Below are positions 10,592 to 19,654 of a stretch of DNA of 25,000 nucleotides, piece by piece. Origin of the DNA: Symsagittifera roscoffensis (taxonomy: Eukaryota; Xenacoelomorpha; Acoela; Convolutidae). The stretch is taken from assembly GCF_963678635.1 (NCBI RefSeq), contig NW_026971178.1, positions 1 through 25,000 on the forward strand. Reading direction: 5' to 3'. The number at the start of each line of letters is the position of its first letter. Within the stretch, counting starts at the first letter, position 1. The notes under the pieces were generated by a model that saw only the letters and a list, made by a program, of their open reading frames with translations, was not told the DNA's origin and made no database searches. Both the position numbers and the translations under genes were made by a program.

Positions 10592-11268
10592 GTAGGAGGG
10601 TGAGGCTAAAGGCGAACGAAGCGGCAATCGTAAGCTTTCGAATGAAAAATTACAATGAACTAAGTGACAACAAGCAAGTATGCATAGTCCCGAATCCGAA
10701 TAGTCAAAGTGCTGCTGTTTTAGGAAGATCCTTCTCGATAACCATGAGCGGTCTCTGCGTCAGTGTTTTGTTGAATACTCTTGATATACCCATCACGATA
10801 CAGAGGGGGAGGAAGCTGGGATATGCTTCACCCGTTAAAACTCGATATGAAATGACTGAAAACTCAAAACAAAATGAAGTTGTTGATTGTCCCAATCATA
10901 GGGACAAAATTTGTATCTTGAGACGATTGAAGAAAATAAAAGGTTCAGCAGGTCTTGTGAAATCACTTAAGTCAGAGACGGACGATGGGCCATCGAGCTG
11001 TTCGAACTTTCCGGAAAGGCCCACACTAGATGAAATGCAAAGTGATAAACCGGTCCTGCCGGAGATCGAACACTTAAGGGGCAAGTTGATGGACGAACAG
11101 CTCGAAGCCATCAAGGACGTACTAGAGCGGAACGAGGATGTTTTTTCGAGACATAAGGCAGACATCGGGTGTTGTAGTTTTGTTGAGCATGAAATAGAAC
11201 TTGAAGAGAATGCGGTACCACACAGGGAGGGGGCGAGGCGCATGACCCCCCACAAATCAGAGGCATGA
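10588..11268 (+). pseudogene. pol: Pol linker and start of reverse transcriptase
   Basis: The frame begins with a beta-rich region (LKANEAAIVSFRMKN, VPNPNSQS) that in many Ty3/gypsy elements lies between protease and reverse transcriptase. It then has a helical stretch near the end (EQLEAIKDVLERNEDVFSRH) and the typical HEIEL entry to the RT fingers at 11188-11202. An in-frame TGA at 11266-11268 cuts the RT fingers; the same frame continues directly afterwards, so this is a single nonsense change. Confidence 0.8.
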
Positions 11269-12750
11269 AGGAAAGAAATAGAAACATTACTATACTATGA
11301 CATGATAGAACCATCCAAGTCACCGTGGGCGTGGGGAGTAGTGATGGCTAAAAAGAAAGGCGACCAATTGAGGTTTTTCTGTGACTTTCGGTATCTGAAC
11401 TCCGTCACGGTGAAGGATGCCTATTCCATACCTAGGATTGACGAGAGCCTCTCGAAGTTAGGTGACGCAAAACTTTTTACAACTCTTGATTTAGGTTCGG
11501 CGTTATGGCAAGTCCCGCCGAGGAAGCAAGACAGGGACGAAACAGGGTTCGCTTGCGAGTTGGGGCTGTTTCAATGGAAACGGATGCCGTTTGGCCTTTG
11601 CAATGCCACAGCCACGTTTCAACGGTTGATGGCACATGCACTGATAGGAGTGACAAAGAAGTACGGCAATCTGCTAATGTGCCATGTGGATGACGTGGTA
11701 ATAGCGACGCCCACACTAGAAGACCATATCGAGCGACTGGACGAGGTGTTTGCATGTATGAAGAGGTCAGGGCTAAAGTGTAAACCGTCAAAGTGCGAGA
11801 TACTCAAGGATTTGATAAAATACTTGGTACTTGGGCAGAATGGTGGAAGGCACGGCATCAGACCGCATCCAGATGCAGTGGAAGCAGTTCTAACTTGGAA
11901 ATCGCCAAAAACGGCCAAGAAGTTCACGTGGAACAACGCAGCAGAAGAATCATTCCAGAGAATAAAGAAAGAGTTGTGCGAGGCACCGGTGTTGGGGATG
12001 CCAACGGAAAAAGGGATGTACGTGTTGGATACGGACGCGTCAGTAGTCGCGATTTCTGGAATTCTCCATCAAGAACAAGAATGGAACGGGAAGACAGTTT
12101 TAAGACCAATAGCATATGGAAGCAAAGTCTTGAGTGACACAGAAATGAAGTACGGGGCGCCGAAAGCAGAGATGTTGGCGGTAGTTACTTTTTTCGAGAA
12201 ATACAGAGCATATTTAGGCAGTGAACCGTTTAAGCTGCGGGTCGACAACAGGGCACTCAGCTGGCTGAAGACGTACTCAATGGACCAGAGCTACATTGGG
12301 AGATGGATAGTTCGCTTGGATGGGTACAACATGATAATTGAGCATAGAACAAGGGACAAACATCAGAATGCCGATAGCTTGAGTAAGATGACGGAGCTCT
12401 ACGAGAGGCAGAAACAGAGGGAGGCAGACAGGCCCGAGATTAAAGGTAGCTTCTCCTTCATGGACAAAGAAACGTATGACAGTCTCCCACTCACGAGATG
12501 GCTAGACAAGTCAGGCAAACCGATAGAGAATCATCCCGAATTACCAGAAGAGCCCCAGAAGAAAACGACCTTGAAGAAGAAACGAGGGATACCGATAGAG
12601 ATAATGCTCAAGTCAAAAATCGTGAGGGAGACGCTCAAGGCAAAAGGTTATGATCTAAGCCAGGTGGAAACGGGAGATACTCAGGTAGATGAAGACTTGT
12701 GGAGGTTACTTGAGAAATTGGCAGAAGAAGTGAACGTAGTAAACCCGTGA
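11269..12750 (+). pseudogene. pol: Reverse transcriptase and RNase H
   Basis: Same frame as the preceding segment. RT motifs are clear: LRFFCDFRYLN, the catalytic Asp motif FTTLDLGSA, FGLCNATATFQRLM, and the active site HVDD at 11683-11694, where nearly all relatives have Tyr before VDD. A 7-base duplication with a compensating indel lies at 11822-11850. The thumb/connection region (YYRxFI-type block) is missing near 11905-11915: the protein jumps from WKSPKT to KKFTWN. RNase H follows, with TDASVVAISGIL, a Glu in the EMLAVV helix and LRVDNRALSWL, then the ADSLSK end motif. It copies RNA to DNA and degrades the RNA strand. The His substitution and the deletion argue against activity. Confidence 0.93.
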
Positions 12751-12766
12751 ACGTAGGAAAAAGTAG

Positions 12767-13609
12767 GAGGAACCGGAAGTCACGATACTGCGAAGGAATG
12801 AGACAGTTGGCATTGCAGACTCTCCAAGAGGATGCGGTACTGATGGCAAAGAAGTCGTGCGGTCACTGGTTGAAAAAATCCCTGATAACATTCTTGAGCG
12901 GACTCAGGTTAGGAAGAAGAAAGTGGCGTTTAAGGAAGAAGCTGAACACCTGGGACTAGGTCAAGAGTCCGGGGAGTGGTCCACGTCCACGGAAGAAGAA
13001 GAAACCGGAGAAGAGAAATTGTCCGGGGAGTGTGAAGAATGGGTTGAAGATTCGGAAAAGAGCAGCGATGATCAGGATAGTCTCTGCATGATACTGGCGG
13101 AGGAGAAGATGAGACACCGCGACAGGGAGCTACAAACAGATCCCTCCTCAGGAACGTACAACTCGGATGAACAAGAAGTACAAGGAGGTGAAGAACTTGA
13201 GGAAATTGTGGTATCGAGGAAACCATTCAGGGAACTATCATGCAACTCAAATGTCAGAAAAAATCTGGTGCCAGAAGATGATATGAAGATCGTGAAGAGG
13301 ATAATATGCGTGAAGTTGAATGATGACATCCACAACCCTGGGGAAATGAATGGACAGATCATGGCACTAAAGGAACATGTCAAAGCGAGATATAGGCTGT
13401 CGGACCTGATAAGAGCCCAAAAGAATGACAAGATGACACGTAACCTCTCCAAATGGATCCGGACGGGGTCCAAGGAGAAAGGGGAACTCGAAGAAGACAG
13501 CTACAAGATCTTGAGCCAGTTCTACAAAGAAAAGAAAGATTTACTCTATCACACAGCTGACGGGGTGGTAGCGTGCAAGAGAAAAGATGAGGAGGAGATA
13601 TTACACTAG
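12767..13609 (+). pseudogene. pol: Acidic pol linker leading to integrase
   Basis: After the RNase H frame stops at 12750, protein-like sequence resumes in another frame after TAG 12764-12766 and runs 280 codons. It is strongly acidic (EWSTSTEEEETGEEKL; SEKSSDDQDS), then turns basic and helical before integrase (KARYRLSDLIRAQKNDK). The last part, with LLYHTADGVV, is the beta-hairpin that precedes the integrase zinc finger. The function of the acidic region is unknown and it looks disordered. It ends at an in-frame TAG (13607-13609) after which the same frame stays open. Confidence 0.7.
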
Positions 13610-14034
13610 TACAACCTCATCGTATTACCACAATTGTATCAGACGGAGGTGTTATTCAGATCGCACGATCAGATGGGGCACCAGGGGATAGACAAAGTGC
13701 AACAGAGAATACTTCACAGGTTTGATTGGCCAGGATTGAGGAAAGCTTGCAGGTAAAAGACCCAAGGAAGATGAAATTCCCACTCAAGTCCGTTGAGAGC
13801 TCGGAGTTCAACGATGTGGTGCAGATAGACCATCAAAAGATCTGCATGACGGAGTTGGGATATAACCAGATACTGGTCATATTAGATCACTTCACAAAGT
13901 TGGCAGAAGCAGTTCCGTTTCAGACAGCCTCAGTAGAGGAGACTTGTGACCACCTCATAACGCATTGGATATCACGATACGGCTGTCCAATGACTTTTCA
14001 GTCAGACAACGGCAAAACCTTTGTGGGGAGTTGA
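13610..14034 (+). pseudogene. pol: Integrase zinc finger and first half of catalytic core
   Basis: Up to TAA 13754-13756 the frame has the HX4H half of the HHCC zinc finger (SHDQMGHQG) and WPGLRKAC with the first Cys. The remaining Cys residues are missing: the sequence jumps near 13750 to VKDPRKMKFPLKS in another frame. The catalytic core then follows with the first Asp in VVQIDHQKI (Asp at 13828-13830) and the second in FQSDNGKTF (Asp at 14005-14007). Integrase inserts the DNA copy into the host genome. The lost CysCys half should destroy the zinc finger. Confidence 0.88.
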
Positions 14035-15698
14035 CAAAGGAGTTGATGAAGAGGTCACACATTGCTCAAGCACACTCGACAACCTACCATCCTCAGACCA
14101 ACGGGCTGGTAGAGAGTAAGAATAGAACGTTGGTGAATATGTTGAGGGTATACTGCTCAAGATACATGACGGACTGGGATAAATATCTGCCGCAAGTCGT
14201 AGGGGTCTACAACAGTACGCAACACTCAACAACGGGCATCAGTCCTTTCATGATGTTGACGGGCAGGGAGAGAGCAATGCCTCTGACATTCTTTTACCCG
14301 GAATACGAAGGGAAGAGGACGTGGCCTCAAGCTTACGTCAAAGAAGCGATCTGGAGACAGCAGGAGCTAAACGAACTCTGCAGGAGGAACACTGCGCAAG
14401 CACAAATGAGACAGCGCAAGAAATATGATGAAAAGATATTACAGGCGAAGCCATATGAAGTGGGCCAGTACGAGTGGGTCTTCCAGAATGTCATACCGCC
14501 CAAAGGGACAAAGAAACTACTTAAGAAATGGAGAGGACCATTCATGATAACGGAACTACATCAACAAGGACGGTTCTACCGCTTGAGTACGGGACGAGCA
14601 GCACATTATGAAAATCTGAAGCCACACGTCCCATCCCCAGAGGACTGGTGTATACCACAGGACATGGAGGGACTTGAGTACCTACTGGTGAAGCCAGCGT
14701 GTGAAGTGAACGAACGAGGCTCCAGAGAGAAAAATGATGGCAACGATAACTTGAGTTTGGACGACAATGAAAAAATAGAAGCGGACTCCGAGGCGGAATT
14801 CTTTGTGGAAGAAGACTGGAACGATCCGGAACAAGATGAGGTGCCGAAGTTGACAGAAACAGACTTGTCAATACCAGCGGGGACAAGGAGTGGCAATCGC
14901 AAACGGACAGGCATGAGGTACAACAGGTACGGAGACGATTTCCTGATTGATAAGATACAGCCCGATGACCTAAGCAAGGGGCTACTAAGTGTGGGCAAAC
15001 TGGCAGCCAATGATGAATGGCAAATTATTCTACCAGACAATTTGGACCCAGCACCATCGACGGGGACGTCGATAAAAATTTTTGTCCGGGGAGTGGGGGT
15101 AGGACTTACCCATACCGAAAATTTGATGATAAAGAAACTCAGGGAAGTGAGAGAAACGAGCGGACTGGAACTAGATGGGGAGGCGGCTGAGCCTACCATA
15201 GGACGGAATTTCAAAACGAAGTTTGAAATACCAAACGAATACTCGGAAAACATCCTGATAACGGATAGTGACTTCATTCTGTCAGACAGGACTAGCGCAA
15301 TCTGTATCACGGCGGACATGAGTTTCAAATCAAGACTGGAGGCCGACTTCAAGAGAGAGTACCAGAACGTGGAGTTTCTGTTTAGACAGAGACCGGGGCT
15401 GGGAGGAATGGCTGCGCTTCCACCATCAGTAGCACAAGTCCCAGGCAAACACCTGTGCTTCTTGGTGACGAGGGTCAGTGAAAGGAACACGATCGATCCT
15501 GAACACGTGATGTTGGCACTAACGAAACTGTGGGACTTCATGATCGAAAGAAGAATAACAGAGGTCTCAATGCCGGTCTACGACCCGAACAGGGGCAAAC
15601 TGAGCCCAAGGGAACTATATGCTATTCTACACGTGGTCTTCGCGAAAACGGAGATAATGGTACATCTGCACAAGAAATACTACCTGAGTATCGCCTAA
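14028..15698 (+). pseudogene. pol: Integrase C-terminal half plus macrodomain extension
   Basis: The frame resumes the core with YHPQTNGLVES, which carries the catalytic Glu (14112-14114). If one lost base near 14030 is allowed, the spacing from the second Asp is 35 residues, the D,D(35)E signature. A GPF-type module (KKWRGPFMITELH, about 14520-14560) and ENLKPHV follow, as in Ty3/gypsy integrases. The protein does not stop there. A 200-residue acidic and Ser-rich region leads to a C-terminal domain (about 15246-15695) that resembles a macrodomain. The stop is TAA at 15696-15698. This is the longest uninterrupted frame of the element. Confidence 0.88.
15246..15695 (+). other. Macrodomain-like C-terminal domain of Pol
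   Basis: About 150 residues. The features that suggest a macrodomain of the Alc1/OARD1 (TARG1) type are a strand ending CITADMSF followed by a helix with DFKREY, a strand KHLCFLVTRVS, a helix with Pro-Glu-His and ALTKLWDFM, then a strand EVSMPVYD followed by a glycine loop and the helix LSPRELYAILHVVF, and a last strand. This order matches the family (phosphate loops after the first and the SMP strands). The second loop is DPNRGK rather than the usual Gly-rich form, so ADP-ribose binding may be altered. The match is by eye only. Confidence 0.6.
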
Positions 15699-15898
15699 GT
15701 CAGGTACATGGGGGTCTTGAGTTGGGCATAAAGGGATCTCGAGTTAGGTGTCGGGGTACAGAACAGGTAAAAGGATCTTAAAAGTGATTGGCATGACAAT
15801 TAAATTTTAAATGATTGATGGTGCTAAAACATAAAATGAATCTGCATGCTTTTAGAAAACTTTCAATTGAACTATTTTAGTAGAACGAAAAGGATAAA

Positions 15899-15922
15899 GT
15901 TTTAACAAAAATGGCAGGGGGG
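15899..15922 (+). other. Polypurine-tract-like sequence
   Basis: An A-rich run followed by GGCAGGGGGG resembles the polypurine primer that LTR elements use for plus-strand DNA synthesis, normally found right before the 3' LTR. Here it lies in the middle of the element and the following TTTTAGG does not look like an LTR start. It could be a relic, a central tract, or chance. Confidence 0.3.
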
Positions 15923-15960
15923 TTTTAGGTTAGGAACATAGCATGTTAGTCTAAAAATCA

Positions 15961-15974
15961 AGTGTTATTTTCAG
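15961..15974 (+). promoter_or_regulatory. Candidate 3' splice site
   Basis: AGTGTTATTTTCAG ends a T-rich stretch with AG at 15973-15974, and TAGTCTAAAAAT about 20 bases upstream could serve as branch region. It precedes the ATG at 16179 by about 200 bases with no intervening long frame. No matching donor near gag was identified. Confidence 0.35.
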
Positions 15975-16075
15975 AATGATTTGGCAAAGTCAAATTGACT
16001 ACCCAACTACACTCAATTGAAAGAAAAAGAAGTTCTTGAACGAACACACAGTTGAACAACACTTGAAGAAGTTAA

Positions 16076-16148
16076 TTCTCAAATTCTCAAGTGGTACGCT
16101 AATTCTCAAGTGGTAAGGTAATTCTCAAGTGGCAAGGTAATTCTCAAT
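16076..16148 (+). repeat. Tandem repeat of about 18-19 bp before the ORF
   Basis: AATTCTCAAGTGG occurs three times at 18-19-base spacing, linked by TACGCT and TAAGGT, and a fourth unit is partial (AATTCTCAATTT). Each full unit contains TCAAGTG, the core bound by NK2-class homeodomain proteins in animals. A regulatory role is only suggested by position just upstream of the next gene. Confidence 0.75.
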
Positions 16149-16178
16149 TTGTTACGTGAGCAAGATCATCCAGAAATA

Positions 16179-16712
16179 ATGACAGATCGATTTTGGAAGT
16201 CCATGCCCGCGGCTCTGAAGAAGCCCACGCGTGATGAACTATACAGACGCATGAGGGATCTGAATTACACCCAAGTGGCTGAGAGAATGGCGGTGATGCT
16301 GAACGCCATCCTTCAATTGGAAGAGCAGGGCGAATGCCGGGAGTCTGCAACCGAAGCGGTTTTAATGGTCCGCTACACCACTGAAGGAATATCCAACCAA
16401 GAGCAAACCAGATGGCTGTCCTGGAACGTGAAGCTCGAGAGAGATCAGGCGAATCTGGAGAGAGATCAGGCGGTCTTCGAAAAGGACCAAGCGCGGAGGG
16501 AACTGGATATGCTGAAGGCCGAGCACCGGCAAGAACAAATGGTGCGAGAGAATGCCGCGAATTATGAACAGCTGAAGTCGGAACATGAGAGAATCCAGCA
16601 ACGACAGCGCGAGCTCGATATGCAAAAGGGAGCCAGGCCTAAGGAGCGAATGGTTACCGGCTCAAGATCAGAGTCACGCATGGAGGTGGACGAAGCTCCC
16701 AGATCGAAGTGA
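16179..16712 (+). pseudogene. Coiled-coil N-terminal part of the SGNH protein
   Basis: ATG 16179 has A at -3; upstream the frame is open only to 16122. The 177-residue segment starts with a compact helical region (WKSMPAALKKPTRDELYRRM) and passes into a long charged coiled coil. Three consecutive 7-residue units appear at 16435-16492 (ERDQANL, ERDQAVF, EKDQARR). No known domain is recognised. It ends at TGA 16710-16712, followed by CGG, but the same frame continues as protein-like sequence for a further 390 codons broken by only three more stops, so this is probably the N-terminus of a larger protein. Confidence 0.65.
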
Positions 16713-16979
16713 CGGTTTAACCTTGACCGCGCGGTTCAGGAACATATGAATGAGGGTTTGGAGGTATGGATACCGACTGAGTGAACGTCCTCCCTGCGTG
16801 GCCTAGAGACACAACCGATACGTCCTTTGATGGACATCGCACTGCCTGGGTATACCCCGAGTTCAACCCCGAGCAGCAGTCAGGTGAGCGGAGGCTCGTC
16901 ACGTCTGAAAGAATTGATCGAGAGGCTACAACTAAGGAATCGTGAGAGTCCAGCAAGAGTGGAGCTACCCCCGACGTAG
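16713..16979 (+). pseudogene. In-frame linker of the SGNH protein
   Basis: In the same frame, 16713-16781 gives a helical segment (LDRAVQEHMNEGLEVW) ending at TGA 16782-16784. Then 16785-16976 gives a Pro/Ser-rich disordered stretch and a short basic helix (RLKELIERLQLRNRE), ending at TAG 16977-16979. Composition matches a linker between coiled coil and hydrolase. The three stops are all single-codon interruptions with no frame change. Confidence 0.5.
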
Positions 16980-17576
16980 AGGGAGCAACCGATCAGGAGT
17001 GTGGTAATCTCAAGCTACAAGAAGAACACGGAGGGCAGGTACCACAGGCACAATCGCATGGATTGGAGCACGGCACAAAGAGTCAGGAGGGATTGCTTCC
17101 ATGACGCAGCTTGGGTGGAATACCTCACGCAGCTACGTGTACGAGAGGGGGCGGTCCATCTAATCATAGGGGACAGCCAGCTGCGGGTGCTGACCCGGAT
17201 TCAATCACATTGGCAAACGGGGATCTTGAGTTTCGCTGGAGCTGCGATGCCACAGATATTGGCATCACTTGAGATGATAGGGATGGCGAGAGTATATATG
17301 GTGACTCTAATGATCGGGACGAATGACGTGTCCAGGGGGGAGTCAAGGAAGGTGATGAAGCTACATGACAAGATGAGCTGCATCCTTGAGGAATTGCGGA
17401 TTCAAATGGATCCCGCCATTCTCACGGTGTGTACCATTCCCTACAACATGAAGGCGGACCAACACGCGATGGAAATGAACACGAAGGAGCAAAACTTGAA
17501 CGAAATAATCAGGCAAATACATCAAAGGAGTGTCCTTCCCGTTGGATTGCTGGACTTAGCCGAGCAGATGGAGTGA
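16980..17576 (+). pseudogene. SGNH/GDSL hydrolase-like domain, first part
   Basis: The domain starts after a basic segment. Block I is HLIIGDSQLRVL, with the nucleophile Ser at 17175-17177. The block II Gly lies in ILSFAGAAM, and block III is LMIGTNDVSRG (Asn at 17322-17324) at the end of a hydrophobic strand. A further strand (ILTVCTIPYN) has the usual place of the next core strand. SGNH hydrolases cleave acyl or acetyl esters; related domains occur in some retroelement ORFs. Substrate cannot be told. TGA at 17574-17576 separates this part from the block V segment in the same frame. Confidence 0.75.
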
Positions 17577-17894
17577 TCTGTTTTCCCCGACGATGCATCC
17601 TCAGACTGGATCCACTTTGACAGTCCTAGGGGAGTGGAATGGTTGAATGATGTCTTCCAAAGGCATATAAGCGCGTTGGAGGCAGAATTGCTGGAGACGG
17701 CCCAATTCACATTCGGACGACCTCCAAATCCACCTTTCCTTACCTCAAGAACTTTATCCAGTCGCCTGGGAGCGACGGCCGATTCTAGAGACAGCTCGAG
17801 GAGCAGCCGGACCAGATTACCAGGTGCCGCACAATGGAGGCCGAGGAGGCAACGTCATCAACACCTCAGAGTTCGGTATCGTCCTCGGTGGTAA
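17577..17894 (+). pseudogene. SGNH hydrolase block V and tail
   Basis: Direct in-frame continuation after the TGA. It has SSDWIHFDSPRGVEWL, the Asp-x-x-His block V of SGNH hydrolases (His at 17613-17615), then a helix (FQRHISALEAELLETA). With the preceding part, all catalytic residues are present. The tail is Ser/Arg-rich and low complexity and overlaps the next reading region (start 17834) by about 60 bases in a different frame. The last 20 or so residues may be out of frame. Confidence 0.7.
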
Positions 17895-18949
17895 TGGTGG
17901 AGAGCAGGAGGGTGGAGAGACCGGCGGAGACCAGCTGGTCGAGATATCTGGAGAAGGTAAAGGAGCTGGACTTGGAAGACCTTGAATGCAGACAAGAGTT
18001 GGCGGAAGCTCTGGGTCTCGAGCGAGTGTCACATGAGGACTTGAGTAGACACCAGTGCGTGGACTGGTTGAAGGCTCACGAGACGCATTTCTCAAGAGCA
18101 AGAATAATGGAGATGGCTGATCTGATGGGGATTCCCACAAAATCAGTCATGGGACCTATCAATTACAGGCCTCTCAAGTTGCTGGGGAGTCCGGGACTCA
18201 TAGTGGTCCCTCCCAAGCATCGAACGAGCATTGCCAGAATCAGGTTGGCAACTCCAGCGCAGTTGAAGGTGGTAGACAAACTATTGGACCCAAGGGAGAT
18301 GGAATTGCCAGATGCCGCTTATGAAGGAACGAGGTTGGCGGACGACCCTAGATACGGTAAACCCTGCGGGAATACCCAATTAGCCAAGACCTTGGCAGTT
18401 TACGACAGAGCAGATCCAGCTGCTGCGAGGGTGATCATTGTAGCGGGAACGGACTTCGAGGGAACCTCTCCCAAGTTGTTCTGGCCGGAGACGTTGGTAT
18501 ACTCACTGCCAGGAGCCGAGCTGAATCAAATGTTAACCTTGGTGGTAGCAATAAAATCGGAGATGCCTTGCGAGCCCGAGCTACTACTGTTTGCGGGAAT
18601 GAATGACCACCTGCATGCGACTGGGTTTCTTGAGCAGCTCAAGGGCGATGAACCGGCACCGAAGAGAATCTGGGAAGCTATCCAGACGTTATTTGCAGCG
18701 ATGAATGAGGTACAGGAGAACGTTACCTCGCGGTTTGGATCCAAGACAAGAGTGGTGTTCACGACGTCCCCCGGGTACGCGAGAATGCCTTCGGCTCTGC
18801 AGTTTGTGTATGCGGTAGTGATCTTATTAGCCGAGGGGAATGCATGGCGGATCCTAATGGCAGCTCCCAATCGAGAGTTGGAACCGACGAGTCGAGGCTT
18901 CGCAAGTCAGAACTGGCGGCGGCGTGGGCGGATGTGTCCGACGCGTTGA
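17834..18949 (+). pseudogene. Second SGNH-like protein, N-terminal part
   Basis: ATG 17834 is in a strong animal context (ACAATGG). About 40 Ser/Val-rich residues are followed by a helical domain (YLEKVKELDLEDLECRQEL) and then a second SGNH-like core near 18430-18780: VIIVAGTDFEG (block I position, with Thr-Asp where GDS is expected), a Gly in VYSLPGAELNQML, LLLFAGMNDHL (block III, Asn kept), and RVVFTTSPGY. The nucleophile Ser is absent, so it may be a non-catalytic copy. The true frame probably changes near 18890, so the last 20 residues here are likely wrong. Confidence 0.65.
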
Positions 18950-19653
18950 GGGGCTTCTACGAGTTAGCAGATATCCTCATTGTGTTGGACGAGGTCCTCT
19001 TGCTGGAGATATCGAACTTCGCCAGACAACTCAAGTTCAGTCCGGTTATAGGGGACGACCATGACCATCCAATAATAACTCACCTGACGGCCAGCCTGTG
19101 GTTTCAAAGCATGGACTTGACTATCACAAGCTCCACCAGTAAGTCGAGGGGACCGAGCAATGGAAGAAAGAACGTGGCTGCAACAGAGAAGCAACTGGAG
19201 TCGATCGTGTATCGACTGACGCAAGAAAGAGGCAGGTGGCCGTTCCTGACACCAAGGCTGGAAAACGCTACGGAGAAGACGAAGGAGAATGCCCCACCTC
19301 TTGTGAAGCAAATCTGGAGTTTTCTTGAGGAGCAGTTGGAAGTGGCCGAGAAAAGGGAAATGACGGTGACCAGGTTCATCACAGCTGCAAACGAGGTCGT
19401 AATCGGAGGATTCTGGAGGGAGCACGCAAAGGGCGAGCTGAAGACGAGAAGGGATCACGAGATTCTTGAGTTCTTGAGTCCTTGTTGGGGAAAAGAGGTC
19501 ATGGCTGGAACGTTTGGTGCAAAGGAGACCATCTTTGGAGCCTTTGTACAAGAAATCCTGAGCATGCCCATCAGCCTGTTGCTCGCACTGTACCTAGTTT
19601 ACCCGAGGTACCTATTCAATATGGGTCCAGCGTACATGTTCACTCCGGATTGA
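18844..19653 (+). pseudogene. Continuation of the second SGNH-like protein
   Basis: Real protein probably begins at about 18890 with KSELAAAWADVSDALRGFYE. The region DDHDHPIITHLT (about 19058-19090) is a candidate for the Asp/His end of the SGNH fold. The rest is helical and charged (QIWSFLEEQLEVAEKREM) with a hydrophobic patch near the end (SMPISLLLALYLVYP), too short to be a sure membrane segment. I recognise no further domain. The frame ends at TGA 19651-19653; protein-like sequence continues in another frame at once. Confidence 0.55.
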
Positions 19654-19654
19654 C

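Larger units (their letters stand above)
15699..16178 (+). promoter_or_regulatory. AT-rich spacer between pol and the 3' module
   Basis: Non-coding: stops are frequent in all frames. It contains a polypurine-like tract (15899-15922), a splice-acceptor-like site (15961-15974), and tandem AATTCTCAAGTGG repeats just before the next start codon. A spacer of this kind could carry a splice acceptor or an internal promoter for expressing the downstream genes, as for env in retroviruses. This role is inferred. Confidence 0.45.

Noticed and set aside
14606-15541. 311-residue minus-strand frame opposite pol
   Set aside because: It is the mirror of the integrase and macrodomain frame, Ser/Leu-rich as expected for antisense of Lys/Glu-rich coding sequence.
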